Below are positions 18,970 through 29,166 of a stretch of DNA of 33,102 nt, piece by piece. Location of the stretch: NCBI GenBank assembly GCA_902805805.1, contig CADCUE010000170.1, forward strand, positions 1 to 33,102. The letters run 5' to 3'. A program made the position numbers and the translations under genes. The notes beneath the pieces were generated by a model. That model was given only the letters and a program-made list of their open reading frames with translations, did no database searches and was not told the origin of the DNA. Every line of letters starts with the position of its first letter. The stretch's first letter is position 1. The stretch is from an uncultured Frankineae bacterium. GTDB taxonomy: Bacteria; Actinomycetota; Actinomycetes; Mycobacteriales; SCTD01.

Positions 18970-19986
18970 CTAGCGCAGCTTGGGGTCGAGGGCGTCGCGC
19001 AGGGCGTCGCCGAGCAGGATGAACGACAGCACCGTCACGGACAGGAAGATGCTCGGGAAGAAGATGATGTGCGGCGCCGTCCGGATGAGCCGCTGACCGC
19101 TCCCGATCTGCAGGCCCCAGGAGATGGCGGGCAGCTGCAGGCCGATGCCGAGGAACGACAGCGTCGCCTCGGCGGCGATGACGGTGCCGATCGCGATGGT
19201 GCCGTAGACCAGCACGGGCGCCAGCGCGTTGGGGAGGATGTGCTTGACGATGATGCGCGAGTTGGTGGCGCCCATCGCACGAGCGGCGGACACGTAGTCC
19301 GTCTCCTTGATCGAGATGACGCTGGAGCGGAACAGCCGCAGGAACGTCATCCAGCCCAGCGCGATCAGGGCGATCGCCACCTGCAGCAGACCGCGGTCGG
19401 GGAACGAGTTCAGGATGAGGATGGCGCCGAGCACCAGCGGCAGGCCGTAGACGATGTCGGTGATGCGCGCGACCAGCACGTCGAACCACCCGCCGTAGAA
19501 GCCGGCCAGCGCACCGAGGAACACCCCGATGACCGCCGACCCGGTGACGACCAGCAGACCGATGATCATCGAGACGCGGGCGCCGTAGATGACGTTGGCG
19601 TAGTGGTCGCAGCCCTGGACGTCGTTGCCGAACCACGCGTCGCCGCGCGGTCCGAGCTTGGAGTCCGACAGCTGGCAGGCGCCGGCCTCGCGCGGGTCGA
19701 TGCTGCTGAACAGCTGCGGGAAGGCCGCCATGAGGGTGAGGACCAGCAGCAGCACCCCGGACAGCAGGAACAGCTTGTTGCGCCGCAGCTGGCGCCAGGC
19801 GTCCGACCACAGGCTGGCCTGCCGCAGGTCGACCGAGCCGTCGGCCCCGTGACCGGGGGCGGCGGCGTGCGCGACGACGTCGCCGGCGGTGTCGGGGCCG
19901 GGCTGGTGCCGGGCCTGGTCGTCCAGCAGCAGGCCGCGGTCGGCGGTGGACGGGGCGCCGGGCTTGGGCCTGCGCGGCTCACTCAT
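18970..19986 (-). CDS. dppC: Dipeptide/oligopeptide ABC importer permease (DppC/OppC-like)
   Basis: A 338-residue inner-membrane permease. A long polar N-terminus of about 70 residues precedes the first helix (LFLLSGVLLLVLTLMAAF). The BPD-transport domain has five more helices and the EAA loop SAARAMGATNSRIIVKHILPN that docks to the ATPases. The end (RDALDPKLR) is the typical DppC tail. The ATG overlaps the dppB stop by 8 nt. The extended N-terminus is longer than in enterobacterial DppC but usual in actinobacteria. Confidence 0.94.
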   Translation of the reverse strand: MSEPRRPKPGAPSTADRGLLLDDQARHQPGPDTAGDVVAHAAAPGHGADGSVDLRQASLWSDAWRQLRRNKLFLLSGVLLLVLTLMAAFPQLFSSIDPREAGACQLSDSKLGPRGDAWFGNDVQGCDHYANVIYGARVSMIIGLLVVTGSAVIGVFLGALAGFYGGWFDVLVARITDIVYGLPLVLGAILILNSFPDRGLLQVAIALIALGWMTFLRLFRSSVISIKETDYVSAARAMGATNSRIIVKHILPNALAPVLVYGTIAIGTVIAAEATLSFLGIGLQLPAISWGLQIGSGQRLIRTAPHIIFFPSIFLSVTVLSFILLGDALRDALDPKLR

Positions 19987-20902
19987 AGCGGATCCGGGGG
20001 TCGAGGGCGGCGTACAGGACGTCGACCAGCAGGTTGAAGAAGATGTAGACGAAGACGAACAGCGTGACGACGCCGACGACGACGTTGCCCTCCTGGCTCT
20101 CGATGGCCTGGAAGACGGCGCGGCCGAGCCCGGGGATGTTGAAGATGCCCTCCGTGACGACGGCGCCGCTGAGCAGCAGGCCGAGGTCCGCGCCGAGGTA
20201 GGTGACGACCGGGATCAGGCTGTTGCGCAGGGTGTGCTTGCCGACGATGGACATCGGTGTCAGGCCCTTGGCCTTGGCCGTGCGGACGTAGTCGTTGCGC
20301 AGGTTCTCCACCAGCGACGTGCGGGTCAGCCGGGCGACGTAGGCGAGGGACAGCGCCGCGAGGACGAACCCCGGCAGCAGGTAGCCCTCGAAGCCGTTGG
20401 CCACGCCGGCGATCGGGAACAGCCCGAGCTTGAGCCCGAAGACGTACTGCGCGACGAAGCCCAGGACGAAGACCGGGATGGACACGATGAGCGTCGTCGA
20501 GACCAGCACCAGCGTGTCGAAGAAGGACTTCTGGCGGATGCCCGCGAGCACTCCGGCGATCAGCCCGAACACCGTCTCGAACGCCAGCGCGACCAGGGCG
20601 AGCTTCACGGTGACCGGGACGGTCTCGCCGAGGATGTCGCTCACCGGTCGGCCGCTGAAGTCGGTGCCCAGATCGCCCTGCAGCAGCCCGCCGACGTACT
20701 TGCCGTACTGGATGACCAGCGGGTCGTCGAGGTTGTACTCGTCGCGCAGCTGCGCCTGGACGGCGGGCGAGATCGGCCGGTCGCCGCCGAGGGCCCGGAT
20801 GGGGTCGCCCGGCAGCGCGAACACCATCGCGAAGATCAGGAACGACGCGCCGACCAGGACAGGGATCGCCAGCAGCAGGCGGCGCGCGATGTAGCGGGCC
20901 AT
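19979..20902 (-). CDS. dppB: Dipeptide/oligopeptide ABC importer permease (DppB/OppB-like)
   Basis: A 307-residue inner-membrane permease. It opens MARYIARRLLLAIPVLVGAS, the classic DppB start, and carries FALPGDPIRALGG, the EAA loop YVRTAKAKGLTPMSIVGKH and the end LDPRIRYE. ATG 20902 with GGAGGG 6 nt upstream is chosen; a further 49 open codons upstream are Pro/Arg-rich and not family-like. The 299-nt spacer before it contains strong hairpins and TAnnnT boxes, so dppBCDF may be expressed at a different level from dppA. Confidence 0.94.
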   Translation of the reverse strand: MARYIARRLLLAIPVLVGASFLIFAMVFALPGDPIRALGGDRPISPAVQAQLRDEYNLDDPLVIQYGKYVGGLLQGDLGTDFSGRPVSDILGETVPVTVKLALVALAFETVFGLIAGVLAGIRQKSFFDTLVLVSTTLIVSIPVFVLGFVAQYVFGLKLGLFPIAGVANGFEGYLLPGFVLAALSLAYVARLTRTSLVENLRNDYVRTAKAKGLTPMSIVGKHTLRNSLIPVVTYLGADLGLLLSGAVVTEGIFNIPGLGRAVFQAIESQEGNVVVGVVTLFVFVYIFFNLLVDVLYAALDPRIRYE

Positions 20903-21104
20903 GGCCCTCCTCGGGAACGTCCGCGGCCTCGGGAGTGGGGAGGGCGGGACCGGTGTCGGTGGGACGGGGGTCGAGCGGCGTGGCGGGTGAGCCGCGCGGG
21001 CGCACGACGGGGGGTGATCGCGCGGGGTGGGACAGTACTCCGGCGGCACGATGCTAGGCCGTGGTCACGAGCCTGCCGGTGCGACGGTGGACGAGCCGTG
21101 CGCC

Positions 21105-21122
21105 GTCGGCACGTGTGCCGAC
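21105..21122. promoter_or_regulatory. 18-bp palindrome, operator-like
   Basis: GTCGGCAC-GT-GTGCCGAC, perfect over 8 bp each side. Its size and symmetry resemble a dimeric repressor site more than a terminator. It lies about 50 bp upstream of the TAGCAT box in dppB transcript orientation. Confidence 0.45.
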
Positions 21123-21126
21123 AGCA

Positions 21127-21159
21127 CGCCGCCCCCGTGCGCGGAGCACGGGGGCGGCG
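21127..21159 (-). terminator. Strong 14-bp hairpin after dppA
   Basis: CGCCGCCCCCGTGC (21127-21140) and GCACGGGGGCGGCG (21146-21159) are perfectly complementary, with a 5-nt loop. It starts about 40 nt after the dppA stop in transcript orientation. No T-run follows. Likely a partial terminator or 3' stabiliser that keeps binding-protein mRNA in excess over permease mRNA. Confidence 0.65.
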
Positions 21160-21177
21160 GGAGCCGGAGCCCAGGAG

Positions 21178-21192
21178 CCGGAGCGGCTCCGG
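21178..21192 (-). repeat. 15-nt dyad next to the dppA stop
   Basis: CCGGAGC-G-GCTCCGG, 7 bp each side, about 10 nt after the dppA stop codon. The element GGAGCCGGAGC also occurs as a direct repeat (21160-21170 and 21174-21184), so alternative pairings with GCTCCGG are possible. Confidence 0.4.
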
Positions 21193-21201
21193 TCCTCGGG
21201 A

Positions 21202-22860
21202 CTACTGGTTGACCGTCACGTCCTCGAGGACGACGTTGCTGAACGCGTCCACCTTGACGTTGGCGACCTTGTCGGAGTGCACGTACTGCGCCTCGGTGAA
21301 GAACATCGGGGCGATCGGCATGTCCTCGAGCAGGACGTCCTCGGCGGCGTGGTACTTCTCGACCGCCTCCTCGCTGGACTCGGCGCCGTTGCCCTCGGCG
21401 ATGAGCTCGTCGAACTCCTTGTTGGAGTAGAACGCCGTGTTGGAGCCGTTCGGCGGCAGTGCCGAGGTGCTGTACAGCGGCTCGAGGTAGTTCTGCGGGC
21501 TCGGGTAGTCCATCGCCCAGCCGAGGCGGAACGGCCCGGTGAAGCCCTTCGCGTCCGCCTTGGGCAGGTACTCGGCGAACTGCAGGCCGCCCTGGAGCTT
21601 GTAGGTGATGCCCAGGTTGTCGCGCAGGTTGTTGCCGACGGCCTGCACCCACTCGTCGTGGCCGGCACCGGCGTTGAACCACAGGTCGACCGGCTTGCTG
21701 GTGTCGAAGTCGGTCTCGGCGAGCAGCGCCTTGGCCTCGTCCGGCTTGTAGTCGCAGTACTTGCAGGCGTCCTCGCGGTGCCCGTCGACGACCGGCGAGA
21801 TGACCGACTTGGCGGCCTTGCGGGTGCCGTTGAAGATCGCCTCCGAGATGCCCTCGCGGTCGATCGCCATGGAGAAGGCCTGGCGGACCTTCTTGTCGGC
21901 GAAGCGCGGGTCGTAGGTCGGGAAGCCCATGTAGGTGAAGGTGGAGGTCTCGCGCTCGATGGCGCGCTCGCCGAACTCGTCCTTGTAGCTGGCGATCGCG
22001 TCCGGCGGGACCTCGCCGAAGTCGAGGTTGCCGGCCTGGACGTCGGTGTAGGCCGTGTTGACGTCGGTGTAGACCCGGAACTCGACGGAGTCGGCCTTGG
22101 CCTTGTCCTCGCCGGCGTACTCCTCGAAGCGGCTGACCGTGATGCCCTTGCCGGTCGCGAAGTCGGCGTCGGCCTTGAAGGGGCCGTTGCCGATCGGCTT
22201 CTTGCCGAACGCGTCCTGCGCCGGCTTGCCGCCGAAGAAGGACTCCGGCAGCGGCGCGAACGCCGTGTAGCCGAGCGTCAGGGGGTACTGGCGGAACGGC
22301 TGGGACAGCGTGACGGTGAACTCGGTGTCGCTCTCCTTCTTCAGACCGCTCAGCTCGGTGGCGGCCGGTGCAGCAGCGCCCTCCGCCGCCTGCAGCTGGT
22401 CGTAGCCCTCGATGTTGGCGAAGAAGTACGAGCCGCCCTGCGCGTTGGCGGAGTTGTCCGCGAAGTTCCAGGCCTTGATGAACGAGTCGGCCGTCACGGG
22501 CGAGCCGTCGTGGAACGTCCAGCCGTCCTTGAGCTTGATGGTCCAGGTCTTGGAGTCCTCGGACTCGATCGACTCGGCGACACCCTCGGTCTGCTCCGTG
22601 GTCTCCGGGTCGTACTGCACGAGACCGGTGAACAGGGCGTCGAGGACCTGCCCGCCCTCCGTCTCGCTCGTGTTGCTGGGGATCAGCGGGTTCTCGGGCT
22701 CACCGATGTAGAGCGAGAAGGTGCCGCCCGCCTTGCCCTCCGTGGTCTCCGCCTCGGTCTCGGTGTTGCCTTCGTCGCCGCCCCCACCGCATGCGGCAGC
22801 GCCGAGCGCGAGCACGAGCAGCGCCGCGCTGAGGCGCACCTTCTTGTTCTGGACCTGCAC
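21202..22860 (-). CDS. dppA: Peptide ABC importer substrate-binding lipoprotein (SBP family 5)
   Basis: A 552-residue extracellular binding lipoprotein that would deliver di- or oligopeptides to DppBCDF. The N-terminus has KK, a hydrophobic core (LSAALLVLALG) and the lipobox AAAC with C24 as the lipidation site, then a Gly/Glu/Thr-rich linker. SBP_bac_5 features: VLDALFTGLVQYDPET, WTFHDGSPVTADSFIKAWNF, PIGNGPFK and a Lys-rich VRQAFSMAIDREGI segment. GTG 22860 is chosen because AGGAGG lies about 9 nt upstream and it gives a clean signal peptide. The ligand cannot be read from the sequence. Confidence 0.94.
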   Translation of the reverse strand: MQVQNKKVRLSAALLVLALGAAACGGGGDEGNTETEAETTEGKAGGTFSLYIGEPENPLIPSNTSETEGGQVLDALFTGLVQYDPETTEQTEGVAESIESEDSKTWTIKLKDGWTFHDGSPVTADSFIKAWNFADNSANAQGGSYFFANIEGYDQLQAAEGAAAPAATELSGLKKESDTEFTVTLSQPFRQYPLTLGYTAFAPLPESFFGGKPAQDAFGKKPIGNGPFKADADFATGKGITVSRFEEYAGEDKAKADSVEFRVYTDVNTAYTDVQAGNLDFGEVPPDAIASYKDEFGERAIERETSTFTYMGFPTYDPRFADKKVRQAFSMAIDREGISEAIFNGTRKAAKSVISPVVDGHREDACKYCDYKPDEAKALLAETDFDTSKPVDLWFNAGAGHDEWVQAVGNNLRDNLGITYKLQGGLQFAEYLPKADAKGFTGPFRLGWAMDYPSPQNYLEPLYSTSALPPNGSNTAFYSNKEFDELIAEGNGAESSEEAVEKYHAAEDVLLEDMPIAPMFFTEAQYVHSDKVANVKVDAFSNVVLEDVTVNQ

Positions 22861-22963
22861 CGGTTGTGTCCTCCTTCTCCCGCGGACGGGAGTACGCACC
22901 TGGACCGGGCCGCTTGTGGCGGGCGCCGGCGGGAATGGTCCGATAGAACCACTCCGGTCCGGC

Positions 22964-22994
22964 CGGTACGGCCCACGACGCCTGGCCCGTACCG
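22964..22994. promoter_or_regulatory. Dyad between tpiA and dppA
   Basis: CGGTACGG (22964-22971) and CCGTACCG (22987-22994) are perfectly complementary; the inner bases extend the arms to 11 bp with one mismatch, leaving a 9-nt loop. It lies about 47 nt after the tpiA stop and about 105 nt before the dppA start. It could be the glycolytic terminator or an operator for the peptide transporter. Confidence 0.45.
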
Positions 22995-23040
22995 AATCGT
23001 GATCGGCCTGTGACGCGCTCCTGTCGGGGGGCGGGAAGGC

Positions 23041-23841
23041 TCAGCTCTCACCCAGTCGGCACAGCGCGGCGAACTCCGTCGGGTCGAGGCTCGCGCCCCC
23101 CACGAGCGCCCCGTCGACGTCGGGCTGCTCCATGAGCGCAGCGATGTTCGCCGCCTTGACGGAGCCGCCGTAGAGCACCCGCGTGGTGTCCGCGAGCGAG
23201 GGCGAGTACAGCTCTCGCAGCGTGAGGCGCACCTCGCCGCAGACCTCCTGCGCGTCCTGGGGGGTGGCCACCTCGCCGGTGCCGATCGCCCACACCGGCT
23301 CGTACGCCACCACCAGCGACGTCGCCTGCTCGGCGGAGACGCCCTGCAGGGCCGCGGCGACCTGGTCCACGGTGTGGTCGATCTGCCCGTTGAGCTGCCG
23401 CACGTCCAGGCCCTCGCCGACGCACAGGATCGGCGTCAGCCCGTGCCGCAGGGCGGCCTTCACCTTCGCGTTGACGATCTCGTCGGTCTCGCCGTGGTGC
23501 TGCCGGCGCTCGCTGTGACCGACCAGGACGTAGGAGCAGCCGAGCTTGGCGAGCATCGCACCGCTGACGTCGCCGGTGTAGGCGCCGCTGTCGTGCGGTG
23601 ACAGGTCCTGCGCGCCGTACCGGATCGCGAGCCGGTCGCCGTCGACGAGGGTCTGCACGCTGCGCAGGTCGATGAAGGGCGGGAGGACCACGCACTCCAC
23701 CGCGTCGTGGTCCTGGGAGGTGAGGCTGAAGGCCAGCTTCTGCACCAGGGCGATGGCCTCGAGGTGGTTGAGGTTCATCTTCCAGTTGCCGGCCATGAGC
23801 GGCCGGCGGGTGCGCTGCGCGGCGTCCGAGCGTTGCGCCAT
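23041..23841 (-). CDS. tpiA: Triosephosphate isomerase
   Basis: A 266-residue TIM-barrel enzyme interconverting DHAP and glyceraldehyde-3-phosphate. Catalytic lysine in [11 protein letters not shown], electrophile histidine in [14 protein letters not shown], catalytic glutamate and mobile loop in [18 protein letters not shown], phosphate-binding GGSVKAANI and GALVGGASL near the end. The ATG is 3 nt after the pgk stop and has GAGGAC upstream inside pgk. Last gene of the gap-pgk-tpiA operon; the usual next gene, secG, is displaced by the dpp operon. Confidence 0.97.
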   Translation of the reverse strand: MAQRSDAAQRTRRPLMAGNWKMNLNHLEAIALVQKLAFSLTSQDHDAVECVVLPPFIDLRSVQTLVDGDRLAIRYGAQDLSPHDSGAYTGDVSGAMLAKLGCSYVLVGHSERRQHHGETDEIVNAKVKAALRHGLTPILCVGEGLDVRQLNGQIDHTVDQVAAALQGVSAEQATSLVVAYEPVWAIGTGEVATPQDAQEVCGEVRLTLRELYSPSLADTTRVLYGGSVKAANIAALMEQPDVDGALVGGASLDPTEFAALCRLGES

Positions 23842-23844
23842 GGG

Positions 23845-25044
23845 TCAGTCCTCGAGGACGGTCAGGCCCGGCAGGGCCTTGCCCTCGAGGTACTCCAGGC
23901 TCGCGCCTCCCCCGGTGCTGATGTGGGTGAACCGGTCCTCGTCGATGCCCAGCGCGCGCACCGCCGCGGCGCTGTCCCCGCCGCCGACCACGGTCAGGGC
24001 GGTGCCGCCGCCGGAGGACAGGGCGGCGACGGCCTCGGCGACCCCGCGGGTCCCCTCGGCGTACGGCGCCAGCTCGAACACGCCCATCGGGCCGTTCCAG
24101 AACACCGTCTGCGCGCCGGCCAGCGCGTCGGCGAAGCGCTCCACGCTGCGCGGCCCGATGTCCAGGCCCATCCGGTCGGACGGGATCGCGTCGGCCGGCA
24201 CCACGTCGTGCTGCGCGTCGGCGGCGAACCGGTCGGCGGCGACCACGTCGACCGGCAGGACGACCTTGCCCGTCTCCAGGAAGCCGCGGCAGACGTCGAC
24301 CTGGTCCTGCTCCAGCAGGCTCGAGCCGACGTCGTGCCCCTGCGCGGCCAGGAAGGTGAAGCACATCCCGCCGCCGACGAGCAGCGTGTCGACCTTCGGC
24401 AGCAGCGCCTCGATGACCTTCAGCTTGTCGCTGACCTTGCTGCCGCCCAGCACGACGGCGTACGGCCGCGCCGGGTCCTCGGTGAGCCGCCGCAGGACCG
24501 CGACCTCAGCGGCGACGAGCGGTCCGGCCGCGTGCGGCAGCCGGCTCGCGACGTCGTAGACGCTGGCGTGCTTGCGGTGCACGGCGCCGAAGGCGTCGTC
24601 GACGTACAGGTCGGCGAAGGCCGCGAGCCGGTCGGCGAAGGCTCCCCGCGCGGCGTCGTCCTTGCTCGTCTCCCCCGGCGCCCAGCGGACGTTCTCGAGC
24701 AGCACCACGCGATCGGGCTCGGTCGCTCGGACCGCCTCCGCAGCCGACTCCCCCACGACGTCCTGCGCCATGCGCACCGGCGCTCCGAGCAGCTCCTGCA
24801 GCCGTTCCGCGACGGGCGCGAGGCTCGTCGCGGGGTCGGGCTCGCCCTTCGGCCGGCCGAGGTGGGCGACGACGATCGGGCGGGCGCCGCGGTCGAGCAG
24901 GTCGCGCAGCAGCGGCACGCTGGCGCGGATGCGGCCGTCGTCGCCGACGGACCCGTCCGTCACGGGGACGTTGAGGTCGCTGCGGACGAGGACCCGCTTG
25001 CCCTCGACGTCGAGGTCCGCCGCGACCGGCATGGTCGGCGGCAC
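23845..25044 (-). CDS. pgk: Phosphoglycerate kinase
   Basis: A 399-residue kinase that makes ATP from 1,3-bisphosphoglycerate. Motifs: [16 protein letters not shown] near the start, [42 protein letters not shown] and [12 protein letters not shown], with the C-terminal [20 protein letters not shown] 25044, 3 nt after the gap stop, is the outer start; ATG 25032 (four codons in) is an alternative, and neither has a strong ribosome site, consistent with coupling to gap. Confidence 0.97.
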   Translation of the reverse strand: MPPTMPVAADLDVEGKRVLVRSDLNVPVTDGSVGDDGRIRASVPLLRDLLDRGARPIVVAHLGRPKGEPDPATSLAPVAERLQELLGAPVRMAQDVVGESAAEAVRATEPDRVVLLENVRWAPGETSKDDAARGAFADRLAAFADLYVDDAFGAVHRKHASVYDVASRLPHAAGPLVAAEVAVLRRLTEDPARPYAVVLGGSKVSDKLKVIEALLPKVDTLLVGGGMCFTFLAAQGHDVGSSLLEQDQVDVCRGFLETGKVVLPVDVVAADRFAADAQHDVVPADAIPSDRMGLDIGPRSVERFADALAGAQTVFWNGPMGVFELAPYAEGTRGVAEAVAALSSGGGTALTVVGGGDSAAAVRALGIDEDRFTHISTGGGASLEYLEGKALPGLTVLED

Positions 25045-25047
25045 GGG

Positions 25048-26132
<1,085 letters not shown>

Positions 26133-26150
26133 GCGCTCCCCCGGCCCGGC

Positions 26151-27038
26151 TCAGGCGACGGCCACCAGCTGCTCGGTGCGTGCGGACGTGCGCAGCGCCT
26201 CCAGGACGCGGGCCACGACGAGCAGGTCACCGAGGTCGGCGGGCCAGGGCCAGCGGTCCGTGGGGATGTCCCCTCCGCCGACCGCCGCGGCGAGTGCGGC
26301 GGCGGTGGCGACCAGGCCGGGTGGCGAGCCGTGCGCAGGCGGCACACCGGGCGGCAGGGGCAGCAGCGGCAGATCGGCGCCGCCCGTCCAGCGGGCGCCG
26401 GCCGGTCCCGCCTCCAGCCGGGCGGTCGGGAACGACAGCCGGACCTCCGGCGGCCCGCCGTCGTGCGACACCAGCACGGTCGCGCCCGAGGCCGTCAGCA
26501 GCGCCCACGCCACGCTCGCGCCGCCCGGCAGCACCTCGGCGGGCAGCGGAGCGGGCGCCGCGACGGCGCCGACGACCTCACCGCACCAGGCCGCGACGAG
26601 GTCGACCAGCTCGGCGGCGGCCGAGCGGCCCCGCGGCCAGCCGCGCACCGTGACCTGCACCGGCAGGGACCCGACGAGCGGCAGCGCCGCCGCCACGGTG
26701 AGCGCCCACGGCTCCCAGCGGCCGAGCAGCCCGACCGCGGCCTCGGCCGGCTCGGCGACCGCGCGGGCGGCGCGGACCAGGTCCGGGTCGAGCGGCGCGG
26801 CGGTGGGGAGCAGCACGAGCAGACCGCCGGCCCGCAGCTCGGGCAGCAGACCGGCGAGTCCCGCGTCGCCGCCGTCCAGGGCGACGGCGTCGACCTGCGG
26901 ATCGGCCAGGACGTCGTCCGCGTCGGCGTACAGCCCCGCCCCGTGCGGCGCGTCGTACGGGTCACGGGACAGCGCTCCCCGCAGCGACCACCCGGCGGCG
27001 CGCAGCGGAGCCGGGTCGACCGCGCCGGCCACCACCAT
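26151..27038 (-). CDS. Unrecognised protein, resembling a degenerate Gfo/Idh/MocA fold
   Basis: I do not recognise this 295-residue protein with certainty. The first 100 residues resemble the second half of a Gfo/Idh/MocA NAD-binding domain: MVVAGAVDPAPLRAAGW, then GLYADADDVLADPQVDAVAL and LRAGGLLVLLPTAAPLDP, where family members have the D/adp-DaV and vlveKP motifs. The catalytic EKP lysine is absent (LLPTAAP). The rest is Ala/Leu-rich, ending LLVVARVLEALRTSART as in the family tail. ATG 27038 is the first standard start. A CTG at 27095 overlapping the whiA stop (CTGA) would add 19 residues that look like the missing first helix. It sits between whiA and gap. Base composition is like its neighbours. 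Confidence 0.75.
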   Translation of the reverse strand: MVVAGAVDPAPLRAAGWSLRGALSRDPYDAPHGAGLYADADDVLADPQVDAVALDGGDAGLAGLLPELRAGGLLVLLPTAAPLDPDLVRAARAVAEPAEAAVGLLGRWEPWALTVAAALPLVGSLPVQVTVRGWPRGRSAAAELVDLVAAWCGEVVGAVAAPAPLPAEVLPGGASVAWALLTASGATVLVSHDGGPPEVRLSFPTARLEAGPAGARWTGGADLPLLPLPPGVPPAHGSPPGLVATAAALAAAVGGGDIPTDRWPWPADLGDLLVVARVLEALRTSARTEQLVAVA

Positions 27039-27091
27039 CGTCGGCGTCCAGCCGGCAGGGCGGGCGAGCCGGGCGGCGCGGGCCGCTGCGG

Positions 27092-28114
27092 TCAGGAGGC
27101 GCCGTCCACCAGGTCGGGGTCGAGCATCTCGGCGGTGACGCTCGACTCGGTGTCCGGGACACCCAGGTCGGCCGCCCGCTTGTCGGCCATGGCCAGCAGG
27201 CGGCGGATGCGGCCGGCGACCGCGTCCTTGGTCATGGGCGGATCGGCCAGCGCGCCGAGCTCCTCGAGCGAGGCGTTGGCGTGCTCGCGCCGCAGCCGTC
27301 CCGCGACGAGCAGGTGCTCCGGGGCGTCGTCGCCCAGGATCGTCAGCGCGCGCTCGACGCGGGCCCCCGCGGCCACGGCCGCGCGGGCCGAGCGCCGGAG
27401 GTTGGCGTCGTCGAAGTTCGCCAGGCGGTTGGCGGTGGCCCGCACCTCCCGGCGCATCCGCCGGTCCTCCCACGCGAGCACCGCCTCGTGAGCGCCCAGC
27501 CGGGTGAGCAGGACGCTGATCGCGTCTCCGTCGCGCACCACGACGCGGTCGACGCCGCGCACCTCGCGCGCCTTGGCCGCGACCCCGAGGCGGCGGGCCG
27601 CACCGACCAGCGCCAGCGCGGCCTCCGGCCCGGGGCAGGTGATCTCGAGCGAGCACGACCGGCCCGGCTCGGTGAGCGAGCCGTGGGCCAGGAACGCGCC
27701 GCGCCACGCGGCCGCCGCGTCGCAGGTCCCGCCACTGACGACCTGGGGGGGCAGGCCCCGGACCGGCCGGCCGTTGCCGTCGACGAGGCCGGCCTGCCGG
27801 GCCAGCCCCTCACCGTCCTTGGACACGCGCACGACGTAGCGGTTGCCCTTGCGCAGCCCGCCTGCGGCCACGACGTGGACGTCGCTGGCGTGCCCGTAGA
27901 CCTCGGCCAGCTCCTTGCGCAGCCGTCGCGCCGTCGACCCGGTGTCCAGCTCGGCCTCGACGACGATGCGGCTGGCCGTCCGGCTCTCCGTGCCGCCCAC
28001 GAGGTGCAGCCCTCCGGCGAAGCGCAGCAACGCGGAGATCTCGGCCTTGCGGCAGCACGGCCGCGTGACGCTGAGCCGGGAGAGCTCGTCCTTGACCGCC
28101 GCGGTCATCGCCAT
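27092..28114 (-). CDS. whiA: Sporulation/cell-division transcription factor WhiA
   Basis: A 340-residue DNA-binding regulator with a LAGLIDADG-like N-terminal domain and a C-terminal HTH, required for sporulation septation in Streptomyces. Visible: [22 protein letters not shown] at the start (cysteine pair), [53 protein letters not shown] and the [28 protein letters not shown] 28114 has GGAGG 5 nt upstream and overlaps yvcK by 10 nt. Conserved order uvrC-rapZ-yvcK-whiA. Confidence 0.97.
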   Translation of the reverse strand: MAMTAAVKDELSRLSVTRPCCRKAEISALLRFAGGLHLVGGTESRTASRIVVEAELDTGSTARRLRKELAEVYGHASDVHVVAAGGLRKGNRYVVRVSKDGEGLARQAGLVDGNGRPVRGLPPQVVSGGTCDAAAAWRGAFLAHGSLTEPGRSCSLEITCPGPEAALALVGAARRLGVAAKAREVRGVDRVVVRDGDAISVLLTRLGAHEAVLAWEDRRMRREVRATANRLANFDDANLRRSARAAVAAGARVERALTILGDDAPEHLLVAGRLRREHANASLEELGALADPPMTKDAVAGRIRRLLAMADKRAADLGVPDTESSVTAEMLDPDLVDGAS

Positions 28115-29166
28115 GGGTCCTCCGGTGTGGTGCGGTTGGGCGGGCTGCTGGCCGGACGGCGTCCGGCCAGCACGTCGGCGTACGCCGCGGCGAGCCGGTC
28201 GGGCGAGTGGCGGGGCGTGCCGTCCCCGAGGGCGACGGGTGCCAGCACGAGACGAGCACCGGCGTCGCGGACAGCATGCCCGAGACCGGCCGCGTCGCCG
28301 ACGGCCCGCGCGTCGCCGAGGACGACGTCGAGGGACAGCCCCGGGGCGTGCGCGAGCAGGACCTCGAGGTGGTCCCGCGGCGACAGCCCGTCGGTCTCCC
28401 CCACCTGCTCGGCGAGGTTCAGGCACACCAGGCGTCGGGCACGCGTGCGGACCAGGGCGTCGCGCAGCTCGGGGACGAGCAGGTGCGGCAGGACGCTGGT
28501 GTACCAGGAGCCGGGTCCCAGCACGACCCAGTCGGCGTCGAGCACCGCGCGCACCGACTCCTCGCAGGCCGGCGGGTCCTGCGGACGCAGGTGCACCGCG
28601 GCCACGCGCCCGGTGGTGGTCGCGACCGCGACCTGGCCGACGACCTCCCGCACCCGGGTCGGGTCGGCCGGGTCCAGCCCGACGACGTCGGCGGCGATCT
28701 CGAGCGGGGCGGTGCTCATCGGCAGCACCCGCCCGACGGCGCCGAGGAGCCGGGCGGCGAGGTCCAGGGCGGCGACGGGGCTGCCGCTGCACTCGGTGAG
28801 GCCGGCGATCACGAGGTTGCCGACGGCGTGCCCGGCCAGCGGGCCGTCCCCGCCGAAGCGGTGCTGCAGCAGCGCCGTCCAGGTGCTGCCCCACTCGTCG
28901 GCGCCGGCGAGCGCCGACAGCGCCATCCGCAGGTCTCCCGGCGGCAGCTGCCCGAGCTCCTGGCGCAGCCGCCCGCTCGAGCCGCCGTCGTCCGCGACGG
29001 TCACCACGGCCGTGAGGTGGGGCGTGACCTGACGCAGCGCGGACAGCGAGGCGGCCAGGCCGTGGCCCCCGCCCAGGGCGACGACCTTCGGCGCGGGCAC
29101 CAGCGGGGGCACCCCCGCGGTCGGCGGCGCACCCGCGACGGGACCGCGGGCCTGGTCCGCGCTCAC
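28105..29166 (-). CDS. yvcK: Gluconeogenesis/cell-envelope factor YvcK (CofD-like)
   Basis: A 353-residue UDP-sugar-binding protein related to CofD, needed in several bacteria for growth on gluconeogenic carbon and for cell shape (CuvA in mycobacteria). The N-terminal Rossmann-like motif is [18 protein letters not shown] (about residues 28-45), then [17 protein letters not shown] and [13 protein letters not shown], the YvcK signature. [18 protein letters not shown] is also conserved. GTG 29166 overlaps the rapZ stop as GTGA. A Pro/Ala-rich N-terminus of about 25 residues precedes the fold. Confidence 0.96.
   Translation of the reverse strand: MSADQARGPVAGAPPTAGVPPLVPAPKVVALGGGHGLAASLSALRQVTPHLTAVVTVADDGGSSGRLRQELGQLPPGDLRMALSALAGADEWGSTWTALLQHRFGGDGPLAGHAVGNLVIAGLTECSGSPVAALDLAARLLGAVGRVLPMSTAPLEIAADVVGLDPADPTRVREVVGQVAVATTTGRVAAVHLRPQDPPACEESVRAVLDADWVVLGPGSWYTSVLPHLLVPELRDALVRTRARRLVCLNLAEQVGETDGLSPRDHLEVLLAHAPGLSLDVVLGDARAVGDAAGLGHAVRDAGARLVLAPVALGDGTPRHSPDRLAAAYADVLAGRRPASSPPNRTTPEDPWR

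Larger units (their letters stand above)
20903..21201 (-). promoter_or_regulatory. Structured spacer between dppA and dppB
   Basis: The 299 nt hold no gene. In transcript order they contain a small palindrome (21178-21192), a 14-bp hairpin (21127-21159), an 18-bp palindrome (21105-21122), then two TAnnnT boxes on the minus strand: TAGCAT (21051-21056) and TACTGT (21032-21037). One of these could start a separate dppBCDF message with a leader of about 120 nt. No -35 is clear. Confidence 0.4.

Noticed and set aside
20903..21049. 49-codon N-terminal extension of dppB
   Set aside because: Pro/Arg-rich and low-complexity; the MARYIARRLL start has a proper ribosome site.
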